Below, in pieces: positions 35,885-45,473 of a stretch of DNA of 64,000 nucleotides (within the stretch, counting starts at the first letter, position 1; each line of letters starts with the position of its first letter). Position numbers and translations under genes: made by a program. Source of the stretch: Rhodococcus globerulus NBRC 14531. Lineage in GTDB: Bacteria > Actinomycetota > Actinomycetes > Mycobacteriales > Mycobacteriaceae. The stretch spans positions 496,001-560,000 of the forward strand of contig NZ_BCWX01000003.1 in the NCBI RefSeq assembly GCF_001894805.1, in the 5' to 3' direction. Below the pieces are notes generated by a model. It had not been told where the DNA came from. It did no database searches and was given only the letters and a program-made list of their open reading frames with translations.

Positions 35885-36139
35885 TCAGAGCAGTCCGGCG
35901 CCCTGTTGGGCACCTCGACGGCCTCGGCGGGCAGCGCGGCGTTGGAGCCAGAAGAGGCTGTAGCCGAGGAATCCGACGCCGATCCCGGCGTAACAGATGG
36001 GCAGTGCTCCCGACCAGCGATCACCGCTGAGGAGGACCACGGCTGTCACGACCACCCACGCCAGCGTGCCGACGACGAGAGCCGGCGCCGGTGCGGACAA
36101 ACGGTCGATAACGGTTGTTGTGTTGGGCGTCTCGTTCAC
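35885..36139 (-). CDS. DUF2530 small membrane protein
   Basis: 84 residues, two spans (ALVVGTLAWVVVTAVVLLSG and LPICYAGIGVGFLGYSLFWL) with a basic C-terminal tail QRRAARRGRRGAQQ placing it inside. Resembles the DUF2530 family (Rv0879c-like by position). Convergent with the PAP2 gene, 7 bp apart. Function unknown. Confidence 0.82.
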   Translation of the reverse strand: MNETPNTTTVIDRLSAPAPALVVGTLAWVVVTAVVLLSGDRWSGALPICYAGIGVGFLGYSLFWLQRRAARRGRRGAQQGAGLL

Positions 36140-36254
36140 AAAATTAACGCTACCCGTACCCCTGTGCCCTACTCTCCCTTATGCGACCGGCCTTCGTACG
36201 CCGGCACACGGCGGCGCAAGAACACCGGCGACCTATGACAGCGATGGGAAAAAG

Positions 36255-37709
36255 ATGGCGGCACCCGGGAAAATTCTCGATACGTATTTCAAGATCAGTG
36301 AACGCGGATCAACGATCTCCACGGAGGTTCGCGGCGGTGTTGTCTCGTTTGTCGCGATGGCGTACATCGTGGTTCTCAACCCGCTGATCCTCGGTAGCTT
36401 CTCGGCGGATGACGCCGTCGCAAAGACCGACGTCCTCGGAAACATTCTGCCGGTCAACCAGGTGGCTGCGGTCACCGCCCTGGTTGCCGGTCTGATGAGC
36501 ATCGCGTTCGGCATCATCGCGAACTATCCGTTTGCGATCGCGGCCGGCCTCGGTATCAACAGCCTGCTAGCCGTCACGATCGCCCCGCAGGTCACGTGGC
36601 CGGAAGCCATGGGCCTGGTGGTCATCGACGGCATCATCATCGTCGTGTTGGCGCTCACCGGTTTCCGGACCGCCGTGTTCAACGCGATTCCCAATGCACT
36701 CAAATCGGCCATTGCCGCCGGTATCGGCATGTTCATCGCGTTCATCGGTCTGGTCGACGCCGGATTCGTCCGTCGGATCCCCGACGCCGCAGGTACGACG
36801 GTCCCCGTCGGGCTCGGTATCAACGGTTCCATCGCGTCGTGGCCGACTGCGGTCTTCATCTTCGGTGTTCTCATCATGGGTGTGCTCGTGGTGCGCAAGG
36901 TTCGTGGTGGCCTGCTCATCGGCATCATCGCCACGACCATCCTGGCTGCGATCATCGAAGCGGTTGCAGAGGTCGGACCGTCGCTCGGAACCAACCCCAA
37001 GGGCTGGAACCTCAGCGTTCCCGCGATCCCCGACATGTTCGGTGGCATGCCCGACCTGAGCCTGGTCGGGGACTTCAGTCTCTTCGGCGCGTTCACCCGA
37101 ATCGGTGTTCTGGCAGCCAGCCTGCTCGTGTTCACACTCGTTCTCGCGAACTTCTTCGACGCCATGGGCACGATGACGGGACTCGGCAAGGAAGCCGGAT
37201 TGACGGACAAGGACGGCAACCTCCCCAATGTGGGTAAGGCTCTCGTCGTGGAAGGCGCCGGTGCCATCGTCGGTGGTGGCGCGTCTGCGTCGTCGAACAC
37301 GGTGTTCGTGGAGTCGGCGTCCGGTATCGCGGAAGGCGCTCGGACCGGCCTGGCAAACGTTGTGACGGGTCTACTGTTCCTGGTCGCGATGTTCCTGACA
37401 CCGCTGTATTCGGTGGTGCCGATCGAGGCCGCAGCGCCGGCCCTCGTCATCGTCGGCGCACTGATGATCGGTCAGGTCCGTGACATCGACTTCACGCAGT
37501 TCTCGGTTGCGCTTCCCGCGTTCCTGACGATGATCGTGATGCCGTTCACCTACTCGATCGCCAACGGCATCGGCGTCGGATTCATCTCCTGGGTGGTTCT
37601 GCACGCTGCTACCGGCGGTGCCAAGAAGATCCACCCGTTGCTGTGGATCGTCGCGGCACTGTTCGTCGCGTACTTCACTGTCGGGCCGATTACCGACGCA
37701 CTGACGTAA
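36255..37709 (+). CDS. NCS2 family purine permease (AzgA-like)
   Basis: 484 residues with 12-14 membrane segments. Family landmarks: VRGGVVSFVAMAYIVVLNPL, AAGLGINSLLAVTIAPQVTW, FFDAMGTMTGLGKEAGLTDK and NTVFVESASGIAEGARTGLA. AzgA-like members transport hypoxanthine, guanine or adenine with protons. ATG 36255 gives the standard N-terminus MAAPGKILDTYFKISERGST; the long upstream frame overlaps the divergent DUF2530 gene and is rejected. Confidence 0.92.
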   Translation: MAAPGKILDTYFKISERGSTISTEVRGGVVSFVAMAYIVVLNPLILGSFSADDAVAKTDVLGNILPVNQVAAVTALVAGLMSIAFGIIANYPFAIAAGLGINSLLAVTIAPQVTWPEAMGLVVIDGIIIVVLALTGFRTAVFNAIPNALKSAIAAGIGMFIAFIGLVDAGFVRRIPDAAGTTVPVGLGINGSIASWPTAVFIFGVLIMGVLVVRKVRGGLLIGIIATTILAAIIEAVAEVGPSLGTNPKGWNLSVPAIPDMFGGMPDLSLVGDFSLFGAFTRIGVLAASLLVFTLVLANFFDAMGTMTGLGKEAGLTDKDGNLPNVGKALVVEGAGAIVGGGASASSNTVFVESASGIAEGARTGLANVVTGLLFLVAMFLTPLYSVVPIEAAAPALVIVGALMIGQVRDIDFTQFSVALPAFLTMIVMPFTYSIANGIGVGFISWVVLHAATGGAKKIHPLLWIVAALFVAYFTVGPITDALT

Positions 37710-37714
37710 ACCTG

Positions 37715-37754
37715 CAACTGGCTGGTAACCGATAACCCGGCTACCGGCCAGTTG
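37715..37754. promoter_or_regulatory. 40-bp near-perfect inverted repeat between the purine permease and marR genes
   Basis: CAACTGGCTGGTAACCG (37715-37731) and CGGCTACCGGCCAGTTG (37738-37754) match at 15 of 17 positions around ATAACC. It begins 6 bp after the permease stop and ends just before the TATTGT -10 of marR (37761-37766), so it may be the permease terminator, the MarR operator, or both. Confidence 0.65.
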
Positions 37755-37772
37755 TTGACGTATTGTTCTCGC

Positions 37773-38204
37773 GTGACCACCGAAACTCGAGCGCTCGCCA
37801 GTGATCTGTCATTGGCGGTTGTGCGTCTGAGCAGGCATCTGCGAGGACGACGGGCCGACGCGCAGGTATCCCTGACACAGCTCTCGGCTGTGGCGACACT
37901 CTCGCAAGAGGGACCAATGACCCCAGGTGCACTCGCGGCGCGTGAGAAGGTGCAGCCGCCGTCGATGACCAGGGTGGTGGCGTCCCTCGCAGAACTGGGG
38001 TTGGTGCAGCGTTCACCCCATCCCACGGACGGTCGTCAGATCATCGTGAGCTTGTCCGACGCAGGTAATGCGCTACTCGCTGACGAGACCCACGCGCGTG
38101 AGGCTTGGATGAACGAGCGACTTTCCGACTTGAGCGCCGAAGATCTGGCAACACTTCGCGGTGCTGTCGAGATCATCACAAAGATCGTCAGCGCCTCCGA
38201 ATAA
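37773..38204 (+). CDS. MarR family transcriptional regulator
   Basis: 143 residues with the winged-HTH core MTPGALAAREKVQPPSMTRV followed by VASLAELGLVQRSPHPTDGR (recognition helix and wing). Corresponds in position to Rv0880. GTG 37773 is seven bases after a TATTGT -10, so a leaderless transcript is likely. Probably autoregulates and controls the downstream MFS transporter. Confidence 0.92.
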   Translation: MTTETRALASDLSLAVVRLSRHLRGRRADAQVSLTQLSAVATLSQEGPMTPGALAAREKVQPPSMTRVVASLAELGLVQRSPHPTDGRQIIVSLSDAGNALLADETHAREAWMNERLSDLSAEDLATLRGAVEIITKIVSASE

Positions 38205-38270
38205 CCGCTTTCCATGGTGTCGCGGTGAGGTAGTTGCTCACGCGAATGATCGCAGGAGCAAGATGGGGTA

Positions 38271-39602
38271 GTGCCCCGTGACCCCGAATCCGGCATGTTT
38301 GCCGCACTCCGCAACCGAAACTACCGTCTCTGGGCGTCCGGGCAGATCGTGTCCCTGGTCGGAACGTGGATGCAACGCATCGCTCAGGACTGGCTGGTTC
38401 TGACGCTGTCCGACGGTAATGCACTGGCAGTCGGCATCGTCATGGCATTGCAGTTCGGACCGACGCTGTTCCTCTCGGTGTGGGGCGGTGTCCTCGCCGA
38501 CCGGTACGACAAGCGGCGCATTCTCATCTTCACGCAGTGGGCGAGCGCGTTGTGCGCCCTGGTGATGGGTGTCCTGGACGTCGGCGGGTTTGTTGCTCTG
38601 TGGCACGTGTATCTGATCGCGTTTGCCCTTGGCTGTGTATCGGCGGTGGATGCGCCTGTACGCCAGTCGTTCACCATCGAAATGGTGGGTAAAGAGCATC
38701 TGTCCAACGCAATTGCGTTGAACTCCATGACTTTCAACACCGCACGCATTATCGGTCCGGCCATTTCCGGGGTGCTGATCAATCTGATCGGTACGGGTTG
38801 GGTCTTCCTGCTCAACGTCGCCACCTTCGGTGGTGTGCTTGTCGCATTAGCACTGATGAATGCGAAGGAATTGATCCCGTCGGAACCGACGCCGCGCGCC
38901 AAGGGACAGGTGCGTGACGGATTCCGATATGTGTGGGGCCGTAAGGACCTGCGGGTCATCATGGTGTCGGTTTTCATGGTCTCGACGTTCGGCCTGAACT
39001 TTCCGATCAGCCTCGCGGTGATGGCGCGCACTACGTTCGATCGCGGCGCCGACGCCTACGGATTGCTCTCCACCACACTCGCTGTGGGTACCTTGGCCGG
39101 CGCCGCGTATGCAGCCAGACGCAAGGACGCTCCGCGCCTGCGAACGTTCCTCAGCGCGGCAGCGGCGTTCGGTCTCTTCGAAATCGCTGTCGGGTTGATG
39201 CCCACGTACCCCCTGGTGGCGTTGATGCTGATTCCCACCGGCGCACTGACGCTGACCTTCACGACGTCGGCGATGAACATCCTGCAGATGTCGGTGCCGT
39301 CGGAGATGCGGGGGCGGGTGATGGGTATCTACATGCTCAGCTTCCTCGGTGGCACCCCACTTGGCAGTCCGATGCTGGGTTGGTTGGCCGACGCCGTGGA
39401 TCCGCGGGCACCGTTGATCATCGGTGGCGCGATCTCGCTGGTGTCCGCCTCCCTGGCCGGGATATATCTCCTGCGCAGCGAAGGCCTCAAACTGCGATTG
39501 AAAATGCCCGACGACGGCGGACGCCTGCCGGTGTTCGACCTGCGTCCTGCCGTCGTCTGTGATGCGACCGAGCAAGCGGTGGAAGCTAACCGCGCACCGT
39601 GA
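38271..39602 (+). CDS. MFS exporter (EntS/MFS_3 type)
   Basis: 443 residues, 12 spans. Typical lines: NRNYRLWASGQIVSLVGTWM with QRIAQDWLVLTL, the loop motif WGGVLADRYDKRRILIFTQW, and SVPSEMRGRVMGIYMLSFLG. MFS_3 members export siderophores or drugs. GTG start 67 bp downstream of marR fits regulation by that protein. Its last 17 bp overlap the convergent membrane-protein gene. Confidence 0.9.
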   Translation: MPRDPESGMFAALRNRNYRLWASGQIVSLVGTWMQRIAQDWLVLTLSDGNALAVGIVMALQFGPTLFLSVWGGVLADRYDKRRILIFTQWASALCALVMGVLDVGGFVALWHVYLIAFALGCVSAVDAPVRQSFTIEMVGKEHLSNAIALNSMTFNTARIIGPAISGVLINLIGTGWVFLLNVATFGGVLVALALMNAKELIPSEPTPRAKGQVRDGFRYVWGRKDLRVIMVSVFMVSTFGLNFPISLAVMARTTFDRGADAYGLLSTTLAVGTLAGAAYAARRKDAPRLRTFLSAAAAFGLFEIAVGLMPTYPLVALMLIPTGALTLTFTTSAMNILQMSVPSEMRGRVMGIYMLSFLGGTPLGSPMLGWLADAVDPRAPLIIGGAISLVSASLAGIYLLRSEGLKLRLKMPDDGGRLPVFDLRPAVVCDATEQAVEANRAP

Positions 39603-40134
39603 GCTTTTCTCTCTTCGGAAAAACGGTGTAGCTGAGGGCGATTGCGCCCCACACTGCGAGAACCACGGTGAGTGTGCGGACCCAACTGCTCAGTGCGTCG
39701 GTGCGAGAGGCGTCGCCGACAAGGACGATCGCGGCGGTGAGCAGGGCGCACGAGATGGCCCAGGCCAATGCTGCTTTCCCGAATTCACGCCACTCTCGGA
39801 TCGCTCGCGGCGTCCCGTATTTCGGAGGCGCGACGGGCTTCGGTCCACCGGCAAATCGGTAGGCGAATCGCGCGTCGGCCCACGAGATGAGGCTGTGCCC
39901 GAACGCAATGGATACACCGATGTAGGCGGCCGCCAGTCCGTGGCTGGCGTTTGCCTGCCCGCCGCCGCGCAGATCGAGGGCTGTGGCGACCAGAAGTACG
40001 ACGTCGACCAGGGGAGCGCAGATCAAGAGGCCAGCGCCGACGCCGGGTTTCCGGAACAGGTAGCGAGCAGTCAATCCTGCGGCGATGAAAACCCAGAACA
40101 TGATCTCGCAGGCAACGATGAGTGTGACGATCAT
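39586..40134 (-). CDS. Integral membrane protein of unknown function
   Basis: 182 residues, four to five spans: IVTLIVACEIMFWVFIAAGL, GLLICAPLVDVVLLVATALD, GLAAAYIGVSIAFGHSLISW and two C-terminal ones (LAWAISCALLTAAIVLVGDA, LTVVLAVWGAIALSYTVFPK). A conserved-looking loop ADARFAYRFAGGPKPVAPPK lies between. No family recognised with certainty. Divergent from a TetR gene across an operator-like region, so it is the probable target of that repressor. Confidence 0.8.
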   Translation of the reverse strand: MIVTLIVACEIMFWVFIAAGLTARYLFRKPGVGAGLLICAPLVDVVLLVATALDLRGGGQANASHGLAAAYIGVSIAFGHSLISWADARFAYRFAGGPKPVAPPKYGTPRAIREWREFGKAALAWAISCALLTAAIVLVGDASRTDALSSWVRTLTVVLAVWGAIALSYTVFPKREKLTVRG

Positions 40135-40155
40135 GGGAACTCGTTTCTAGTACGA

Positions 40156-40191
40156 CTGTGTTAGTAATTGGAAACTAGCACAGCTGTGTTA
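40156..40191. promoter_or_regulatory. Overlapping palindromes, probable TetR operator
   Basis: CTGTGTTAGT (40156-40165) and ACTAGCACAG (40174-40183) are inverted at 9 of 10 positions; the right arm also forms TAGCACAG-CTGTGTTA (40176-40191). The sequence CTGTGTTA/TAGCACAG thus occurs three times between the divergent membrane-protein gene and tetR gene. Confidence 0.65.
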
Positions 40192-40201
40192 ATTTTGTGA
40201 A

Positions 40202-40810
40202 GTGGTGAAACGACCCAGTTCCGAAGAGCGCCGTGAACAGATCGCGGAAGCTGTCTGGCGTGTGATCAGACGCGACGGAATGGCCGCCGCCAGTGTCCGT
40301 ACCGTCGCCGACGAGGCGGGCATGTCCACGGGCTCCCTGCGCCACTTCTTCGCGACTCAATCCGAGCTCTTGCTCTTTGCCATGGAATTGGTTTCCGTCC
40401 GCGTCGAGAATCGAATCGCAGGCATCGAGTTCGATCCCGACATCAGGCGGGCGATACGGCAATTTGCCGAACAATTTGTTCCCCTCGACGCCGACCGCCG
40501 CGAAGAGATGCAGGTCTGGGAGGCATTCGCCGCGGCATCGCGAACAGAACCGGACTTGGCGGTGGTCCGGGAGCGGACGGATCGAACCCTGTTCGGGCAC
40601 TTCCGTCAGTTCGTCGAGGCGTTGAGTGATTCAGGTTTTCTTCGGTCCGGCAGTTCCATCGACAGCGAAGCAATGCGCCTGCACGCGCTGGTCGACGGGC
40701 TTGCCGCGCACGGTGTCAACAATCCGGAGAGGGTGAACCCGGCCGCAATCACCGAAGTGCTCGACGCCCATTTCGATTCGCTGATCACCGCAGCCGGGAG
40801 CAGTGACTGA
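40202..40810 (+). CDS. TetR family transcriptional regulator
   Basis: 202 residues. N-terminal HTH: RREQIAEAVWRVIRRDGMAA, SVRTVADEAGMSTGSLRHFF (residues about 8-50), typical of the BetI-like TetR group (SLRHFF). The C-terminal domain is all-helical ligand-binding. GTG 40202 or GTG 40205 could start. Divergent neighbour is a membrane protein; the operator lies between. It overlaps the start of the trmH gene by 8 bp. Confidence 0.9.
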   Translation: MVKRPSSEERREQIAEAVWRVIRRDGMAAASVRTVADEAGMSTGSLRHFFATQSELLLFAMELVSVRVENRIAGIEFDPDIRRAIRQFAEQFVPLDADRREEMQVWEAFAAASRTEPDLAVVRERTDRTLFGHFRQFVEALSDSGFLRSGSSIDSEAMRLHALVDGLAAHGVNNPERVNPAAITEVLDAHFDSLITAAGSSD

Positions 40811-41648
40811 GGACGGCATCCGATACGGCACCATAGAAGCCGTGGTTCACGTCATCGATATCTCAGATCCAGCCGATTCCCGGTTGGATGACTTTCGCGA
40901 TCTCAACTCCTCCGATCGCCGACCCGACCTCCCCGAAGGAAAGGGTTTGGTCATCGCGGAGGGGGTATTTGTCACCCAGCGACTGCTGACCTCGCGTTTC
41001 GAGCCGATCAGTCTCCTCGGAGTCGATCGCCGACTGCAGGAACTTGCCGAGGACCTCGACGGTGTTGATGTTCCCTTCTATCGAACCAGTGCGGAGGTGA
41101 TGGCAGAAGTGGTCGGATTCCATCTCAATCGTGGAGTGCTTGCCGCGGCTGCCAGGCCGACGCCGCTGGCTGTCTCGGAAATCCTGCAGGACGCCCGAAC
41201 AATTGCCATTCTCGAAGGCGTCAACGATCACGAAAACCTCGGCTCGATGTTTCGCAACGCCGCGGGGCTCGGAGTCGACGCCGTACTTTTCGGAAAGGGC
41301 TGTGCCGATCCGCTGTACCGCCGCTCGGTCCGAGTGTCCATGGGGCACGTACTGCGAGTTCCGTTTGCCCATGTCGAGAAGTGGCCGTACGACCTGGAAG
41401 AGCTGCGCAGCAACGGTTTTCAGCTCATCTCGCTCACGCCCAATCCGGAGGCCGTGACGCTGGCCGAAGCGATGACCGGAGACAAGGTAGCCCTGTTGCT
41501 CGGCGCCGAAGGTCCTGGCCTGACCGAACATGCCATGCGTGCGACGGATATTCGCGCCAAAATCCCCATGGCGCCGGGTACGGATTCACTCAACGTCGCC
41601 ACCGCCGCCGCAATGGCCTTCTATGAACGAGTCAGGACCCGGCAGTAA
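40803..41648 (+). CDS. TrmH/SpoU family RNA 2'-O-methyltransferase
   Basis: 281 residues. SPOUT knot motifs: motif 1 NDHENLGSMFRNAAGLGVDA, motif 2 VALLLGAEGPGL, motif 3 GTDSLNVATAAAMAFYE. N-terminal substrate-binding part (1-110) as in Rv0881. Methylates ribose in tRNA or rRNA; the target is not predictable. GTG 40803 is the longest start; GTG 40842 (VVHVIDISDPADSR) fits family length better, so the start is uncertain. Confidence 0.92.
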   Translation: MTEDGIRYGTIEAVVHVIDISDPADSRLDDFRDLNSSDRRPDLPEGKGLVIAEGVFVTQRLLTSRFEPISLLGVDRRLQELAEDLDGVDVPFYRTSAEVMAEVVGFHLNRGVLAAAARPTPLAVSEILQDARTIAILEGVNDHENLGSMFRNAAGLGVDAVLFGKGCADPLYRRSVRVSMGHVLRVPFAHVEKWPYDLEELRSNGFQLISLTPNPEAVTLAEAMTGDKVALLLGAEGPGLTEHAMRATDIRAKIPMAPGTDSLNVATAAAMAFYERVRTRQ

Positions 41649-41902
41649 TGCCGACCGGAACTCCCTGGTTTACCGGTGTCGCGGTATCGATTTTTGCCGC
41701 AATGCTGTCCACTGCCGCGGTAGGCGCGTTCAGCCAGGGCCTGGCACACGTCAACGTGTTTCTTGCCGTTGCGGTCAACGTCATCGCAGTGGCGGGCCTG
41801 GCTCCCACCGTGTGGCGGTGGCGGGCCGTCCCCATCTGGCGATGGGTGGTTTACGGTGCGGTAGCGGGTATTCCGTTGGGGTGGATAGCCGCGATCGCCT
41901 GA
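41648..41902 (+). CDS. DUF2537-like small membrane protein
   Basis: 84 residues, three spans (FTGVAVSIFAAMLSTAAVGA; NVFLAVAVNVIAVAGLAPTV; WVVYGAVAGIPLGWIAAIA). ATG overlaps the trmH stop (TAATG), so it is translationally coupled. Same position as Rv0882. Function unknown; family name is from context. Confidence 0.75.
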   Translation: MPTGTPWFTGVAVSIFAAMLSTAAVGAFSQGLAHVNVFLAVAVNVIAVAGLAPTVWRWRAVPIWRWVVYGAVAGIPLGWIAAIA

Positions 41903-41905
41903 ATC

Positions 41906-42898
41906 TCAGTGGAAGCCGAAGTATCGGGCCAGTCGGCTTCGCTTCTTCGGCTCGGGAGTTGGAGCCTCAGCAGTTGGAGCCTCAGGAATTTGAGCCCGGG
42001 GGACTTCCGGCGCGTCGGTGAAATCAGGTTGAGGGGGCTCAGCTGCGACGGGTGTCGGGGGCTTCGGTTCCCTTGCCTTCGGTTCTGTTATCGGTGGATC
42101 TGGTTCGGGCGCAACAGCAACCGGTTTTGCCGGCGGAACGGGTGTCGGAGCTGATTGTGGGATCTCAACTGGCTCTGGTGCTGGAGGCTTGGGCTTTGCC
42201 TGCTGCGCCTGCTCAGCCTGCTCAGGCTGCTCGGTTGTCGGCACCGTCGCCTTCGGGGCTTCCGACTTCTGGTGAATCTTGAATCCCCACAACAGGATTT
42301 GAGTCTTGTCGAGATCGCCCTCGTGCGGCGCACCCGTGTATCGGAATCCCAGCCACTCCGCGTTGGCGGCCTCGGCGAACTGCTGGGGGTGGAACGGCAG
42401 TGCTTGCGGATCGGGCAAAATGCCTGGGGGATAACGCAAGGGGTGCTTGCCCGACCAGTAGGGCAACTCCCAAGTCTGTGGGATGCCGATGTTCTCGACG
42501 ATGTCGATCGGGAGTGCGCTGAACGAGCGTCGCAGCTGGCCGTTTTCCCAGATGGCAAAGGACCCTTGCGCGCGGTCGGGTGACGAGCTGACCAGGAAGG
42601 TGAGCGGCGCGTGCGGCGAAAGTAGCCAGGACTCAGGAAGTTCCGACGGAAGGCACGCGCTCAACTCTGCGCTGGCGACGACGCTGATGTTCTCGTAGGT
42701 GCCGATGAAGAGATAGCCGGGTTGTACGGTCGCAGCGATCGACAGCGGGTGTGGGCCGAGAGACTCGAACTCTTTGCCGGGGTGTAGTCGCTGCGCGATC
42801 GCGAGTGCCGCGGCCTGGTCGGGCTGCGGGTACAAACTCAGTTCAGCGCGAACGTCATTGTTGTCGACAAACCAAATTGTTGATACACGTGCAGCCAC
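41906..42898 (-). CDS. DUF6928-like protein with Pro/Glu-rich C-terminal tail
   Basis: 330 residues. Residues 1-205 form a folded domain (ARVSTIWFVDNNDVRAELSL; LSIAATVQPGYLFIGTYENI; FAIWENGQLRRSFSALPIDI) like the DUF6928 proteins of Mycobacteriales. Residues about 215-330 are low-complexity (Pro, Ala, Glu, Lys; EQPEQAEQAQQAKPKPPAPE), probably disordered, ending in a basic KKRSRLARYFGFH. Lies between DUF2537 and sepH. Function unknown. Confidence 0.72.
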   Translation of the reverse strand: MAARVSTIWFVDNNDVRAELSLYPQPDQAAALAIAQRLHPGKEFESLGPHPLSIAATVQPGYLFIGTYENISVVASAELSACLPSELPESWLLSPHAPLTFLVSSSPDRAQGSFAIWENGQLRRSFSALPIDIVENIGIPQTWELPYWSGKHPLRYPPGILPDPQALPFHPQQFAEAANAEWLGFRYTGAPHEGDLDKTQILLWGFKIHQKSEAPKATVPTTEQPEQAEQAQQAKPKPPAPEPVEIPQSAPTPVPPAKPVAVAPEPDPPITEPKAREPKPPTPVAAEPPQPDFTDAPEVPRAQIPEAPTAEAPTPEPKKRSRLARYFGFH

Positions 42899-42988
42899 CG
42901 ATCGCCCTCTCTCCTGAACCCTCGCTGCTTAGAAGAATACGACGAATCGGCCGGTAATCTTGCCTCCGGTCCGCTCCGGGCGGGAGCG

Positions 42989-43963
42989 TCAGCGGCCGCT
43001 GCTACGCACACCGAGGAGAACGTCGTCCCATGACGGAAGCGCGGGCTTTCCGCGCTTGTCCTTGGTCGACGATTGTTGCGGCGCTGCCTTGGGCGTGACG
43101 TCTTCGGCAGGTTCCGGGGTTTCTTCTTCTATCTGAGGCTCGGGCTCGGCTTCGACCTCTGCCTCGACCGTCGGAGCCTCCACGCGAGCCGGAATCTCGA
43201 CGCGAGCCGGAGTGTCTACCCGAGCCGGGATTTCCGCGACGGGGGGTATTTCGGTGACAACCGTGACGGCGTCGTGAGTCTCGGCTTCAGGGTTGACTTC
43301 TTCGTCTGGTTCGAAGTTGTTATCGATCCGTGACAGTTCGGGTCGCTCGTAGACCACCGGTGCCAGACCGCGCAATGGGCGGCCGAAATCCGGATCGATC
43401 AAGTCGAATGCAGTGTCGTCGAGCGCGACGATGGTTCCACCGTGCGCGTCCGGCTGATAGCGCCAATGTGCGGCGTTGGTGCTGCGCCCGGCCTGCCATT
43501 GCAGCTGTGCAACCCAGTGATTGTCCTCGTCGCGCCAGGCATCCCACGTGGCGTCGTCGATGGTGTGGCCGCGGGCACGGAATGCGTGAGTCACGATTTC
43601 TGCGAGCGTCGGCACGGTGGGTCCGTTGTCACGGATCGGGTGCCCACCCTGCGCCATTTCTGCTGCTCGGGAGCGTTCGAGAAGGACGGGGTATGCGTAG
43701 CGCTCGACCTTGCTGACCGGGATGCCGGCTTCCTTGGCGACCTGTTGGACGGAAGCGCCGGATCGGATACGGGCCTGGATTTCGCGGGGGCGGAGCTGGC
43801 TTTCGTTTTCGATCTCGATCTGGCCGAGTCGAGCTACATCACCCCGGCACGCTGCGCGCAGTTTGTCGTCGGCAGGGAGTCGAAATTTTTGGCCGGTTTC
43901 GGCGTCGGCGCACACCACGTGCGATCCATCGGGTTCAAGTCCGATCACTCGAAGCTCTCGCAC
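42989..43963 (-). CDS. sepH: Septation protein SepH
   Basis: 324 residues. N-terminal DUF3071 domain (1-170) with MRELRVIGLEPDGSHVVCAD, an HTH-like LRPREIQARIRSGASVQQVA with KEAGIPVSKVERYAYPVLLE, and TWDAWRDEDNHWVAQLQWQA. The rest is an acidic, Glu/Pro-rich tail with PARVDTPARVEIPARVEAP repeats, ending in a basic, conserved-looking SWDDVLLGVRSSGR. SepH binds FtsZ and promotes division in Streptomyces and mycobacteria (Rv0883c by synteny). Confidence 0.93.
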   Translation of the reverse strand: MRELRVIGLEPDGSHVVCADAETGQKFRLPADDKLRAACRGDVARLGQIEIENESQLRPREIQARIRSGASVQQVAKEAGIPVSKVERYAYPVLLERSRAAEMAQGGHPIRDNGPTVPTLAEIVTHAFRARGHTIDDATWDAWRDEDNHWVAQLQWQAGRSTNAAHWRYQPDAHGGTIVALDDTAFDLIDPDFGRPLRGLAPVVYERPELSRIDNNFEPDEEVNPEAETHDAVTVVTEIPPVAEIPARVDTPARVEIPARVEAPTVEAEVEAEPEPQIEEETPEPAEDVTPKAAPQQSSTKDKRGKPALPSWDDVLLGVRSSGR

Positions 43964-44083
43964 ATTGACCTCCCTTATCGCGCCGGCTCGCGACTTTGCG
44001 CCGCAGTCAACTGTAATTCATTTGTGATGACCAGCCCGGCAGGACACTCCCGGCAGACCCCTCGCGTACGGATATCAACGCAA

Positions 44084-44132
44084 TCACGCCGCCGGCCTCG
44101 ACTCGCGGATGGAGTCGAGGCCGGCGGCGTGA
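44084..44132. terminator. Terminator downstream of serC
   Basis: A perfect 21-base stem (44084-44104 with 44112-44132) around loop GCGGATG; core CGCCGCCGGCCTCGACTC. It begins 21 bp after the serC stop on the minus strand. No clear T tract. Confidence 0.8.
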
Positions 44133-44153
44133 TACGAGAACTACAGGCGTGGC

Positions 44154-45284
<1,131 letters not shown>

Positions 45285-45473
45285 TCAGTGCGTCCTAAAC
45301 GTCGAGGAACCTTTGCCGGGTTAGTTTAGACGGCTGCGGTGTCGTAGTGGACGGTCGAGGTGCTGCGACGAGTGTCGAAACGCGTCGTGGGTCCGCAAAA
45401 TGAGACCCCACCACCAGTGTTGCGGCTCGGTTACTATCGCCACCACAGTCGATTCGACAACTCGAGGACGCTC

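Noticed and set aside
34831..36024. 397-codon minus-strand frame opposite the sacsin-type and PAP2 genes
   Set aside because: Arg/Ser/Pro-rich sequence without family features; overlaps three well-supported genes.
45321..45339. TTAGTTTAGAC, resembling half of an IdeR/DtxR iron box before the siderophore-binding gene
   Set aside because: The second half does not match, and the reverse strand reads TAAACT at a good position for the serC -10 box.
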